Source: Candidatus Zixiibacteriota bacterium (lineage in GTDB: Bacteria; Zixibacteria; MSB-5A5; GN15; JACZUZ01). Taken from it: a DNA stretch of 5,971 nt. Position 1 is the stretch's first letter. The number at the start of each line of letters is the position of its first letter. The stretch is taken from the NCBI GenBank assembly GCA_022563625.1, contig JADFNA010000120.1, forward strand, positions 1-5,971. Reading direction: 5' to 3'. The notes below the pieces were generated by a model. It had not been told where the DNA came from and did not search any database. It saw nothing but the letters and a program-made list of their open reading frames with translations. A program made the translations under genes and the position numbers. Shown one piece after another: positions 1 through 5,682 of this stretch.

Positions 1-63
1 CAACCGCCGGGCTGCCTTGTGCGCAACCAATCTGGTGAGGGAGGTGATGGTCTTCACATTCAT
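1..63 (-). CDS. 5' end of an unidentified gene, cut by the left edge
   Basis: Reading leftward from an ATG at 63, 21 codons stay open to the window edge (protein begins MNVKTITSLTRLV and continues with a basic stretch ending AARRL). The ATG lies 17 bases beyond the wecB stop, the spacing expected of the next gene in the same operon. The Shine-Dalgarno sequence is poor: only an A-rich stretch precedes the ATG. A GTG two codons further in is another possible start. The fragment is too short to identify. The basic N-terminus would suit a cytoplasmic polysaccharide enzyme or a membrane protein's N-tail, but that is a guess. The call rests on position, strand and the open frame only. Confidence 0.5.
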   Translation of the reverse strand, partial: MNVKTITSLTRLVAHKAARRL

Positions 64-80
64 TGCCGTTTTTGTTCCAA

Positions 81-1340
81 TTATGATGTCCTGAGCGCCT
101 GTAGCGCCTCTTCCCGCGCGGCCATATGCAGCGCGTCCATCTCACGTTTGTAGTCTCCCTCGAACAGAAACTTCTCAATTGCATCCGCTATGCGGACAGC
201 CGTCTTGCCGTCCCAGAGCGGCGGTATCCCGGCGCCGTGAGTGCGCTTCTGCAAATAACGCCGCGCGTGTTCGATAGCGATTGCTGCGTCAAGTCCAATC
301 AGATGATTCGATCCATGTGTGATCGTTACCGGCCGTTCGGTATTTGGCCGAAGTGTCAGGCAGGGAATCCCAAGATAGGTAGATTCCTCCTGCACACCGC
401 CTGAATCTGTCAGTATCACGGCTGACTCTTTTTGAAGTTTGAGAAAGTCCAAATATCCGAGTGGTTCTGTGATGATAACATTGTTCATTGTGCCTGCCGC
501 AAGCGCTCCAGCGCGTCCGCCCATACCGGTGAAATTCTTGTGCGTCCGCGGGTGAATGGGAAACACGATCGTGTGTTCAGCGGCAATGCCCTCGACGATG
601 TCAAGAAGAATATCAACCGTGTCCCTGTCATCGACATTGCCCGGCCGATGCATTGTCATCAGCGCAAACGCGCCCGATTCGATTTGTAATCTTTCGAGGA
701 TGTCGGACTTATCAGCGCGTGACAACTGTCCGGCCAGCGTGTCAATCACAATATTGCCGACCATTACTATCTTTTCTCTGGGAACGCCTTCGCGCTCCAG
801 ATTCCGGTTGGCGTCTTTGGAGGGAGTGAGCAGTAAATCAGCCAGAGTATCTGTCACTAAACGGTTGATTTCCTCCGGCATACTGCGGTCAAACGCCCGC
901 AATCCCGCCTCAACGTGCGCCAGCGGAATACCCATTTTTGCCGCAGTGATTGACGCCGCCAGGGTTGAATTGACGTCACCAAAAACCACCACCATATCCG
1001 GCTTGCGCCTCATAAAAATGAGCTCCATTTCAACCATTATTCTGGCGGTCTGTTCGGCGTGTGTTCCGGAACCCGCTCCAAGAAAAATATCAGGCTCAGG
1101 CAATTCCAACTCTTGAAAAAATACGTCTGACATTTTCTGATCGTAGTGTTGTCCGGTGTGCAGCACGATCGGACAAAGCTTCTCCGGCCTCCGGCACAAT
1201 TCTTTGTACAATGGCGCAAGCTTAATAAAATTCGGCCGCGCCCCGGCGACAAGGATGATATCTTTCACCGCAGAACCGGCCCGCACATCGGAGGCTGGCA
1301 CTCGCTTCGACAGGCGTTGTTCATAATCTGAATTATTCAT
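81..1340 (-). CDS. wecB: UDP-N-acetylglucosamine 2-epimerase (non-hydrolysing)
   Basis: Predicted cytoplasmic enzyme interconverting UDP-GlcNAc and UDP-ManNAc, giving the ManNAc donor (or ManNAcA after oxidation) for surface glycans. The 419-residue product is slightly longer than the family's usual 370-390 because of a leader of about 26 residues before the first Rossmann strand. Family motifs appear in order: GARPNFIKLAPL (33-44), HTGQHYD (61-67), GDVNSTLA (121-128), HVEAGLR (142-148), PEEINR (155-160), HRPGNVD (231-237), HPR (263-265), EPLGYLDFLKL (292-302), TDSGGVQEE (311-319) and ERPVT (335-339). The acidic residues in GDV, HVEAG and PEE and the His of HRP match positions known as catalytic in E. 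coli WecB. The frame is open up to 1514, but that extension overlaps the end of wzz. The ATG at 1340 has a strong Shine-Dalgarno, lies 28 bases after the wzz stop, and removes the overlap. No inactivating change is seen. Confidence 0.95.
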   Translation of the reverse strand: MNNSDYEQRLSKRVPASDVRAGSAVKDIILVAGARPNFIKLAPLYKELCRRPEKLCPIVLHTGQHYDQKMSDVFFQELELPEPDIFLGAGSGTHAEQTARIMVEMELIFMRRKPDMVVVFGDVNSTLAASITAAKMGIPLAHVEAGLRAFDRSMPEEINRLVTDTLADLLLTPSKDANRNLEREGVPREKIVMVGNIVIDTLAGQLSRADKSDILERLQIESGAFALMTMHRPGNVDDRDTVDILLDIVEGIAAEHTIVFPIHPRTHKNFTGMGGRAGALAAGTMNNVIITEPLGYLDFLKLQKESAVILTDSGGVQEESTYLGIPCLTLRPNTERPVTITHGSNHLIGLDAAIAIEHARRYLQKRTHGAGIPPLWDGKTAVRIADAIEKFLFEGDYKREMDALHMAAREEALQALRTS

Positions 1341-1345
1341 GTTGG

Positions 1346-1353
1346 CCCCTCTT
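1346..1353 (-). promoter_or_regulatory. Ribosome binding site deciding the wecB start
   Basis: On the minus strand AAGAGGGG stands 5 bases before the ATG at 1340, inside the 28-base wzz-wecB gap. It favours this start over the upstream in-frame ATG near 1514, which would overlap wzz by about 145 bases. Confidence 0.75.
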
Positions 1354-1368
1354 GGTTTATCTATCCTG

Positions 1369-2514
1369 TTAGGAAAATTCTTTGACATCGTATCGCTGAT
1401 TATCTGCCTGATCTCCCGCTGATTCAAACCGCTTTGACAGGCGTGGATATGCCACGGATAAGTCACTTCGGAGGTTTCTAAATGACTCGCGGTCAACGCC
1501 GCGGGCGCCGCCAACCAGCGATTCGCGGATGAAAATAATTCCTACACCGAAAATCCCCGCTGCAAACATGGCAAACAAGACTGTCATCGTCCGCCTGGGG
1601 GATGTCTTGATCAAAGGAACGGCCGGTTCATCAAGAGCCTGGACAACCGGAAGGTTCTTTTGCGTCTCGCTGCGCGCCAATTCATGTTGCTGGGTGATAA
1701 AAGCGAATGTCTTACCCTTGATCACCAGATCACGTTTGAGTTTGAGCAACTCCATCTGCAGCTCAGGATCACTCGAAAACGCCCAGTCACGGTTTATTCC
1801 CTGAAATTGAGACAGCTTGATCTCGGATTCCGCCAATTCAGACTGTGTTTCCACCAGGCGCTGCGAGACAAACTTTTCATACTCGGTCGCCCTGGTTTTG
1901 CGCCGGGTGCGGTTGAACAGGTCAAGCTCATCGATGTAAAGCTGCGCAACCGCCGCCGACAGCTCGGGATACCTGGTGATTACCGAAAGTGTGATGATGC
2001 CGGTTTTGAATTCCGATGAGACCGAAGTGATAGCATCAAGTTCTGCTCTGGCCCTGTCGAGATTGTATTCGTTAAAATACTCCAGCAGGGTTATGTGAAA
2101 CTTATGGCCGTCATCGGTGAAACTGTACACGTGGTTGAGGGCAATATTCTTCATCAGGTCGCTTTGAAGAATGGCCGGGAAAAGTTTTGAGGAATTTTCC
2201 GACGCGCCCAGCCCGCCGGCTATGTCGAGCATAGGCAGTCCGGTGATACCGGCCAGGGCCGACAGCTTGCCCGATCCTCCCGAGGGCAGCAGCCGCGCTG
2301 TTGCGGTATATTTGTTCGGAATCAACAGGGTGATCCCGGCCGCAAGTACTCCGGCCCCCAACACCGCGGCTGCCAGCCAGCGCCTGTGCCGGAACAGAAT
2401 CCGCAGAAAACTAAAGAAATCGAAGTGGTAGTCTGATGTATGTGCTGCAACATTCCTGGAGTCCGATTCACTCGGACTCTCGGCGCCGCTGCGAAAACGT
2501 AATTGTCTTCCCAT
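1369..2514 (-). CDS. wzz: Wzz-family polysaccharide chain-length determinant (inner-membrane co-polymerase)
   Basis: 381-residue protein of the Wzz/polysaccharide co-polymerase fold, expected to oligomerise in the inner membrane with its middle part in the periplasm and to set glycan chain length with the Wzy polymerase. Visible parts: a cytoplasmic N-tail of about 45 residues, transmembrane helix 1 (about 46-66), a periplasmic part with a Gly/Leu-rich stretch (80-105) and a LFPAILQSDLMKNI segment (111-124), a charged likely coiled coil (about 205-285), the Pro-rich family motif ALDEPAVPLIKTSPRR (293-308), transmembrane helix 2 (about 309-329) and a basic C-tail of about 50 residues. There is no Walker A/B kinase domain, so it is not a fused BY-kinase type. 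It contains no cysteine. AGGA about 10 bases before the ATG is an acceptable ribosome site. It is followed closely by wecB, so the two are probably co-transcribed. The family call is firm; the exact subtype is not. Confidence 0.9.
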   Translation of the reverse strand: MGRQLRFRSGAESPSESDSRNVAAHTSDYHFDFFSFLRILFRHRRWLAAAVLGAGVLAAGITLLIPNKYTATARLLPSGGSGKLSALAGITGLPMLDIAGGLGASENSSKLFPAILQSDLMKNIALNHVYSFTDDGHKFHITLLEYFNEYNLDRARAELDAITSVSSEFKTGIITLSVITRYPELSAAVAQLYIDELDLFNRTRRKTRATEYEKFVSQRLVETQSELAESEIKLSQFQGINRDWAFSSDPELQMELLKLKRDLVIKGKTFAFITQQHELARSETQKNLPVVQALDEPAVPLIKTSPRRTMTVLFAMFAAGIFGVGIIFIRESLVGGARGVDRESFRNLRSDLSVAYPRLSKRFESAGDQADNQRYDVKEFS

Positions 2515-2586
2515 TCTTTTGCAATCCTATCTTCCGTGATAGACAGCGTTTTCCCCAATGTCTAGCTAGGCAAGAGCGGCGCCGGG

Positions 2587-2611
2587 ATGTCTCAAACTGA
2601 AGCATGTCTCA
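2587..2611. repeat. Tandem ATGTCTCA direct repeats upstream of wzz
   Basis: The 8-mer ATGTCTCA occurs exactly at 2587-2594 and 2604-2611, 17 bases start to start, on the plus strand (TGAGACAT on the coding strand of wzz). A partial third copy, ATGTCT, is at 2558-2563. The copies lie about 75-100 bases upstream of the wzz ATG and at or just after the possible transcription start. They could be tandem regulator sites; the sequence alone does not prove it. Confidence 0.4.
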
Positions 2612-2617
2612 TAAGGT

Positions 2618-2626
2618 GTTATTACA
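2618..2626 (-). promoter_or_regulatory. Possible extended -10 promoter element for wzz-wecB
   Basis: The minus strand reads TGTAATAAC within an AT-rich patch (about 2618-2632), resembling an extended -10 (TGnTATAAT). No good -35 lies 16-18 bases upstream. The nearby TTGCAA (2634-2639) is too close to pair with this element, and at 17-base spacing it would meet only a poor -10. Transcription would start near 2611, giving a leader of about 97 bases. A promoter is needed somewhere here because the terminator at 2790-2832 separates wzz from the exporter. A weak -35 with dyads upstream would fit activator dependence, which is inference. Confidence 0.3.
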
Positions 2627-2656
2627 TAAATAGTTGCAAACCGACGCGGACAGCAG

Positions 2657-2708
2657 ATTCCAGCCTGGCGTGAATGGAACAGGATGAAATTTCCCGCCTG
2701 GCGGAAAA
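2657..2708. promoter_or_regulatory. Two related dyad sequences, candidate operator pair
   Basis: Two 19-base elements share the pattern TTCC-N-GCCTGGCG-N-(G/A)AA, 14 of 17 positions identical: 2657-2675 and 2690-2708. Each is symmetrical about a central T (2666 and 2699). The second has nine-base arms with one mismatch, and one further matching pair extends it to 2689-2709. The first is symmetrical in its GCC/GGC core and its ATTC/GAAT ends. The centres are 33 bases apart, about three helical turns, so both would face the same side of DNA. They lie between the exporter terminator and the possible wzz promoter. A one-base centre cannot form a tight RNA loop, so a DNA-binding site is more likely than an RNA hairpin. 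Confidence 0.45.
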
Positions 2709-2789
2709 TAGTCCCCGGTCATCTCCGGCCGCTATCAGCGCCTATTGATCCCCGTTGTCTTGTCATAATTGCCTTGCCTGATCGCACAT

Positions 2790-2832
2790 AAAAAAACCGC
2801 CCGGAAGCGATGGGGGACCGCTTACCGGACGG
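2790..2832 (-). terminator. Intrinsic (rho-independent) terminator after the SLBB exporter gene
   Basis: On the minus strand CCGTCCGG (2832-2825) pairs with CCGGGCGG (2804-2797) through eight pairs with one G-U. After a one-base bulge the stem continues with AAGCG/CGCTT (2823-2819 with 2809-2805) around a nine-base loop, and is followed at once by seven T (2796-2790). This is a textbook strong terminator. It works in the minus direction only, as no T tract follows on the plus strand. It ends exporter transcription about 108 bases after its stop codon. Confidence 0.9.
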
Positions 2833-2837
2833 CGAGA

Positions 2838-2885
2838 GAAAGTGAGAATGGGACTGCTATATCTTTGGAGCCGCCTCACACTTTC
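2838..2885 (-). other. Long-range stem in the exporter 3' untranslated region
   Basis: On the minus strand GAAAGTG (2885-2879) can pair perfectly with CACTTTC (2844-2838), enclosing 34 bases. Flanking AG/CT and GC bases could extend it after small bulges. The stem ends a few bases before the terminator hairpin, and its possible extension reaches the terminator's first arm. It may simply protect the mRNA end, or be part of a structured element. It matches no riboswitch class I could recognise. Confidence 0.3.
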
Positions 2886-2940
2886 GCATCGGATTCACTT
2901 AGTCTGCTCTTTCGTTTTTGTGTCACTGCTCAGTTTCAAT

Positions 2941-5265
2941 TCATAATTTTGTTATGACAAACACAGATGTTGCAAGTCCGCTGATTACAGTAACCAGCGA
3001 TGAAAGCGATTTCATAAAGTTTCGGTCCTTCTTTATCTCGGACGGAACAACAATCGCATCACCCAACTCGACAAGTTGTTTTCTCGCTGCCGATCCGCTG
3101 TAGACGCGCCCATCTGCTTTGACCAGTTTCATGCCGTCCTTGTTAGCCTGTTTTGTGAATCCTCCGGCCCGTTCGAGATAGTATTTGGGCTTACGCTCGT
3201 CTTCAAATCTAATTGTTCCGTTGGCTCCCACTGCTCCCAGAACAGAAATCCCCGACGGTGTTCGCGGAACAAATATCCTGTCTCCCGGCTGCAATATGAC
3301 ATCGCCTTCTTTCCCGGCGCTGTTGATAATACGCGGCACGTCCACGATGATCCGATTGAGACTGGTTGCGTCATAACTAATACTTTCGCGCCTGCGCACA
3401 TTTCCCAGCGAATCCTCCCTCAGTTCGGCGCTGGAAGCCACGACCCGGTCCAAATTGTGTCGAAAAATGGATTGGCTTATTGATTGTCTCTCAAGCGATA
3501 ATCCGCTTGGGAAAGCAGCGTCAGTAAACTCACCTGCCCGCTGAATCAAGCTCCACAGGGTTTCGTCGCGAGCCGCCAGTGTGTATTCACCGGGAAACAT
3601 CACTTCACCGTCAATTGTCACCTTCCGGTTCAGATTCCATTCCGGTATCTGGCGAATAGACACCTGGTCGTCTTCCTCGAGGATGGTCCGCTCAACCATT
3701 GGCGTACTCAAGTTAATATATGTCAATGTCACTTCACCGCTCGAATCGGTGCGCGCAAGTTCAGCGCGGTGCATATACGCTGCGCGTTTGAGATTCCCTG
3801 ACAGAAAAATCAGATCTGAGAGACGCATGTTATCAAACAGTTCATATTGTCCGGGGAATTTTACCTCACCGCCTATGTTGACGTGTTTCACCCGCTTGAT
3901 CTCGTTAATTGAATATATATGCGCAGAATCACGGTCCTGCAGCGCCATGTCCACAGCCGCCCGGGTTTTCTCATCCATCAACGCCTGCAGAGAAACCGCA
4001 ATAACCTCGCGGCGGTTATCCGGGTGCGTTCGAAAAATATTCATGCGCTCGAAATACACATCATCGGGACGCAGCTCTGCGTCAATAATCAGCTCCGAAA
4101 GCATACGGTCCGGCGACCGCTGATAACGGCCAGGTTGTTTGACCATTCCGCCCACTGCGACATAATTCCTCTGAACATCATATCGCGCGCCGACCGTAAT
4201 TCTATCGCCGCTCAGCAGCGCAAAGTTTTTATCTGAAGCGCTATCTGATTCCGATATGTCAGGGTCCAGGTTGAGATCAATCAGCCGAGGTTCACTCCCC
4301 TGCGCCACACGCTCCAATGAAACTTTCGACAGATACCCCATCACCGTTGCGCCGCCGGCCAGTATCAGCGCATCGGCCGCGGTTTCATCGCCTGCTAATT
4401 CATAAATAGCCGGCCTGCGCACTTCACCGGCAACAAACACCTGCGCCTCCACAACCGGAACAAATATCGCATCTCCGGAGCGCAGGCGCATATCCATGCT
4501 GTTGTCCCCGTAAATCAGAAAATCATACAGATCAATTTCCCGAATCAGCTTGCCTCCCCGCAATAACCTGATATGACGGAGTGATCCACGCTCATTCGGA
4601 CCTCCGGCCTGGTACAGGGCATTAAAAAATGTTGTCAATGAGCTGACCGTATATGCTCCGGGACGTTTTACCTCGCCGATCAGGTACACCCGAATTGAGC
4701 GGATCTTGCCGAGTGTCACGTTCAAATCAAAATCAGAATAGACGCGCGAAAACTTCGCATGCAGGTTGTCGCGAAAATCATCAAGAGTCTGTCCCCAGGC
4801 GACAATCTCACCGATCGGCGGGGTGAACACTTTTCCCTGACGGTCAATGGTCAAGTTGAACTCGCGTTCAACTTTGCCCCACAGATAAATCAGCACATTG
4901 TCTCCCGGACCGAGCACATAATCACCGCCGTTAGCGATTTCTATCGGCGCGCTCAAGTCCGCCTCCCGCTCAAACATCTCATGCCCGAAAGGTCGGAGCG
5001 CGCCGGTTGTTTCGATGGCAGGCGCTTCAGGCTGAACGGCGGGCTGAGAAACACCTCCGCCGACTTCCCGGCTGTCATAAATTGTTGGTGTGCTGTAGCG
5101 GTTCGTGGCGCTGCGTCCGCGCTGTTGGAGCAGTTGATGATATAAGTCAGGGTTTTTCTTGAGCTGCTCCAGATCGTCTTCACTCACCGTCTGGGCTATC
5201 AGCGGCCGAAACCAGCTGATCGACACCAGTATGAGAATGAATAACCAAAAAATTGTCTTTCTCAT
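2941..5265 (-). CDS. Polysaccharide export protein with Poly_export and multiple SLBB domains (Wza-like)
   Basis: 774-residue exported protein, predicted to form the periplasm-to-outer-membrane channel for the polymer. Features in order: signal peptide (basic MRK, hydrophobic 5-19, likely cleavage after PLIA at 24); an LEQLKKNPDLYHQLL segment (32-46); a Pro/Gly-rich linker (about 60-90); a Poly_export domain opening with GDYVLGPGDNVLIYLWG (114-130); then six SLBB-like repeats headed by VYLIGEVKRPGAY (193-205), VFVAGEVRRPAIY (276-288), VAVGGMVKQPGRY (369-381), VNIGGEVKFPGQY (462-474), VTIDGEVMFPGEY (549-561) and a weaker ISVLGAVGANGTI (673-685). A hydrophobic C-terminal helix (about 753-772) follows. 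E. coli Wza is about 380 residues with fewer SLBB repeats and a lipidated Cys; this protein has no cysteine at all and so is not a lipoprotein. The ATG at 5265 is chosen over an in-frame upstream ATG (5340) because it has a strong ribosome site and places the signal peptide at the N-terminus. Confidence 0.93.
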   Translation of the reverse strand: MRKTIFWLFILILVSISWFRPLIAQTVSEDDLEQLKKNPDLYHQLLQQRGRSATNRYSTPTIYDSREVGGGVSQPAVQPEAPAIETTGALRPFGHEMFEREADLSAPIEIANGGDYVLGPGDNVLIYLWGKVEREFNLTIDRQGKVFTPPIGEIVAWGQTLDDFRDNLHAKFSRVYSDFDLNVTLGKIRSIRVYLIGEVKRPGAYTVSSLTTFFNALYQAGGPNERGSLRHIRLLRGGKLIREIDLYDFLIYGDNSMDMRLRSGDAIFVPVVEAQVFVAGEVRRPAIYELAGDETAADALILAGGATVMGYLSKVSLERVAQGSEPRLIDLNLDPDISESDSASDKNFALLSGDRITVGARYDVQRNYVAVGGMVKQPGRYQRSPDRMLSELIIDAELRPDDVYFERMNIFRTHPDNRREVIAVSLQALMDEKTRAAVDMALQDRDSAHIYSINEIKRVKHVNIGGEVKFPGQYELFDNMRLSDLIFLSGNLKRAAYMHRAELARTDSSGEVTLTYINLSTPMVERTILEEDDQVSIRQIPEWNLNRKVTIDGEVMFPGEYTLAARDETLWSLIQRAGEFTDAAFPSGLSLERQSISQSIFRHNLDRVVASSAELREDSLGNVRRRESISYDATSLNRIIVDVPRIINSAGKEGDVILQPGDRIFVPRTPSGISVLGAVGANGTIRFEDERKPKYYLERAGGFTKQANKDGMKLVKADGRVYSGSAARKQLVELGDAIVVPSEIKKDRNFMKSLSSLVTVISGLATSVFVITKL

Positions 5266-5268
5266 TTT

Positions 5269-5280
5269 CCCACCTTCTCC
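5269..5280 (-). promoter_or_regulatory. Ribosome binding site deciding the exporter start
   Basis: The minus strand carries GGAGAAGGTGGG directly before the ATG at 5265, with purine-rich anti-16S matches at normal spacing. It supports this start, whose product begins with a signal peptide, over the ATG 25 codons upstream. Confidence 0.8.
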
Positions 5281-5425
5281 TCTGTGCGTGTACACATCTC
5301 GCTCCGAACTTTTTGCGCTGTCCAAATGCGATCTTGACAACGTCCCCTTGTTCCGGAGCTTCCAATCCCATTTCCGAGATCAGACAATCGCAAGCCGGGC
5401 GCCGGAGCGCCTGATCGATGATTCA

Positions 5426-5438
5426 TTTCATTATGAAA
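5426..5438. promoter_or_regulatory. 13-base dyad TTTCAT-T-ATGAAA in the divergent region
   Basis: A perfect palindrome with six-base arms and a single central base, AT-rich, about 160 bases upstream of the exporter ATG and 245 upstream of gmd. On the minus strand it contains CATAAT, a fair -10, but no clear -35 precedes it. It could be an operator or part of the exporter promoter, or chance. Confidence 0.3.
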
Positions 5439-5649
5439 CAACCAGTTAGCCGGATTGTGGAGCAGCCAAGAGGGAGTCGCAGATATGCTTTCGCGGAAAA
5501 TCTTTCCAATATACCCGGAAGATATTGCAGGAAATCGGCTTTCCTCCCGATCAATTCACAGGAGACCGCCTTGCCGGACAAATAACCAGCGGCTATATTC
5601 CCGCCCCGGTACTGCTCAGAAGCCAGAGAATTATTCGGTTGCTCTGACG

Positions 5650-5655
5650 TATAAT
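5650..5655 (+). promoter_or_regulatory. Consensus -10 box upstream of gmd
   Basis: A perfect TATAAT lies 27 bases before the gmd ATG, which would give a short leader of about 20 bases. The -35 area (5626-5633) does not resemble TTGACA, so the promoter is either weak or helped by a regulator. The TATAAT match alone is suggestive, not conclusive. Confidence 0.45.
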
Positions 5656-5670
5656 ACCGAGGTCACTCTT

Positions 5671-5674
5671 GGAG
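5671..5674 (+). promoter_or_regulatory. Ribosome binding site of gmd
   Basis: GGAG stands 8 bases before the ATG at 5683 and supports that start. A second possible site (AGGGAG, 8 bases before an ATG at 5485) leads into the same frame 66 codons upstream, but that extension does not look coding. Confidence 0.65.
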
Positions 5675-5682
5675 ACTCTTCT

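Larger units (their letters stand above)
2515..2940. other. 426-base intergenic region between the exporter gene and wzz
   Basis: No credible gene lies here; the only frames are short and lack ribosome sites. Reading on the minus strand it holds, in order: a 3' untranslated stretch of about 108 bases after the exporter stop, with a 7-bp long-range stem; an intrinsic terminator (2790-2832); two related dyads (centres 2699 and 2666); an extended -10-like sequence (2618-2626); two ATGTCTCA direct repeats (2604-2611, 2587-2594); an isolated CTAGCTAG palindrome (2562-2569); and the wzz ribosome site. The order suggests a terminator followed by a regulated promoter for wzz-wecB. Confidence 0.75.
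5266..5682. other. 417-base divergent intergenic region between the exporter gene and gmd
   Basis: This region must carry the promoters for the exporter (minus) and gmd (plus). I see the exporter ribosome site (5269-5280), a GTGTACAC palindrome (5288-5295), a GGCGC/GCGCC inverted repeat with no T tract (5398-5411), a 13-base dyad (5426-5438), a consensus TATAAT before gmd (5650-5655) and the gmd ribosome site (5671-5674). Several frames stay open by chance on both strands, including one joined in frame to gmd and a 54-codon frame ending at the exporter ATG. None has convincing coding character. Confidence 0.7.

Noticed and set aside
556..1116. Plus-strand open frame of 186 codons
   Set aside because: It lies wholly antisense to the strongly supported wecB, is Ser/Arg-rich, and has no family-like motifs.
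1341..1514. N-terminal extension of wecB to an upstream ATG
   Set aside because: It overlaps the 3' end of wzz by about 145 bases and bears no resemblance to the family; the ATG at 1340 has a strong ribosome site.
2562..2569. CTAGCTAG palindrome as an operator
   Set aside because: An isolated 8-base palindrome with no extended symmetry; it can occur by chance.
2634..2639. TTGCAA as a -35 box for wzz
   Set aside because: At 16-18 base spacing the partner hexamer is a poor -10; the better AT-rich -10-like sequence is only about 10 bases away.
3581..4123. Plus-strand open frame of 180 codons
   Set aside because: It is antisense to the exporter gene, with the low-complexity Ser/Arg composition of a shadow frame.
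5288..5295. GTGTACAC palindrome near the exporter ribosome site
   Set aside because: Only eight bases with imperfect flanks; there is no second copy to support a binding site.
5266..5340. 25-codon N-terminal extension of the exporter
   Set aside because: It would bury the signal peptide inside the protein; the downstream ATG has an excellent ribosome site.
5180..5371. Minus-strand frame of 63 codons overlapping the exporter 5' end
   Set aside because: Most of it overlaps the exporter coding region out of frame, with no ribosome site and no recognisable motif.
5398..5411. GGCGC/GCGCC inverted repeat as a terminator
   Set aside because: The stem is only five pairs and no T tract follows on either strand.
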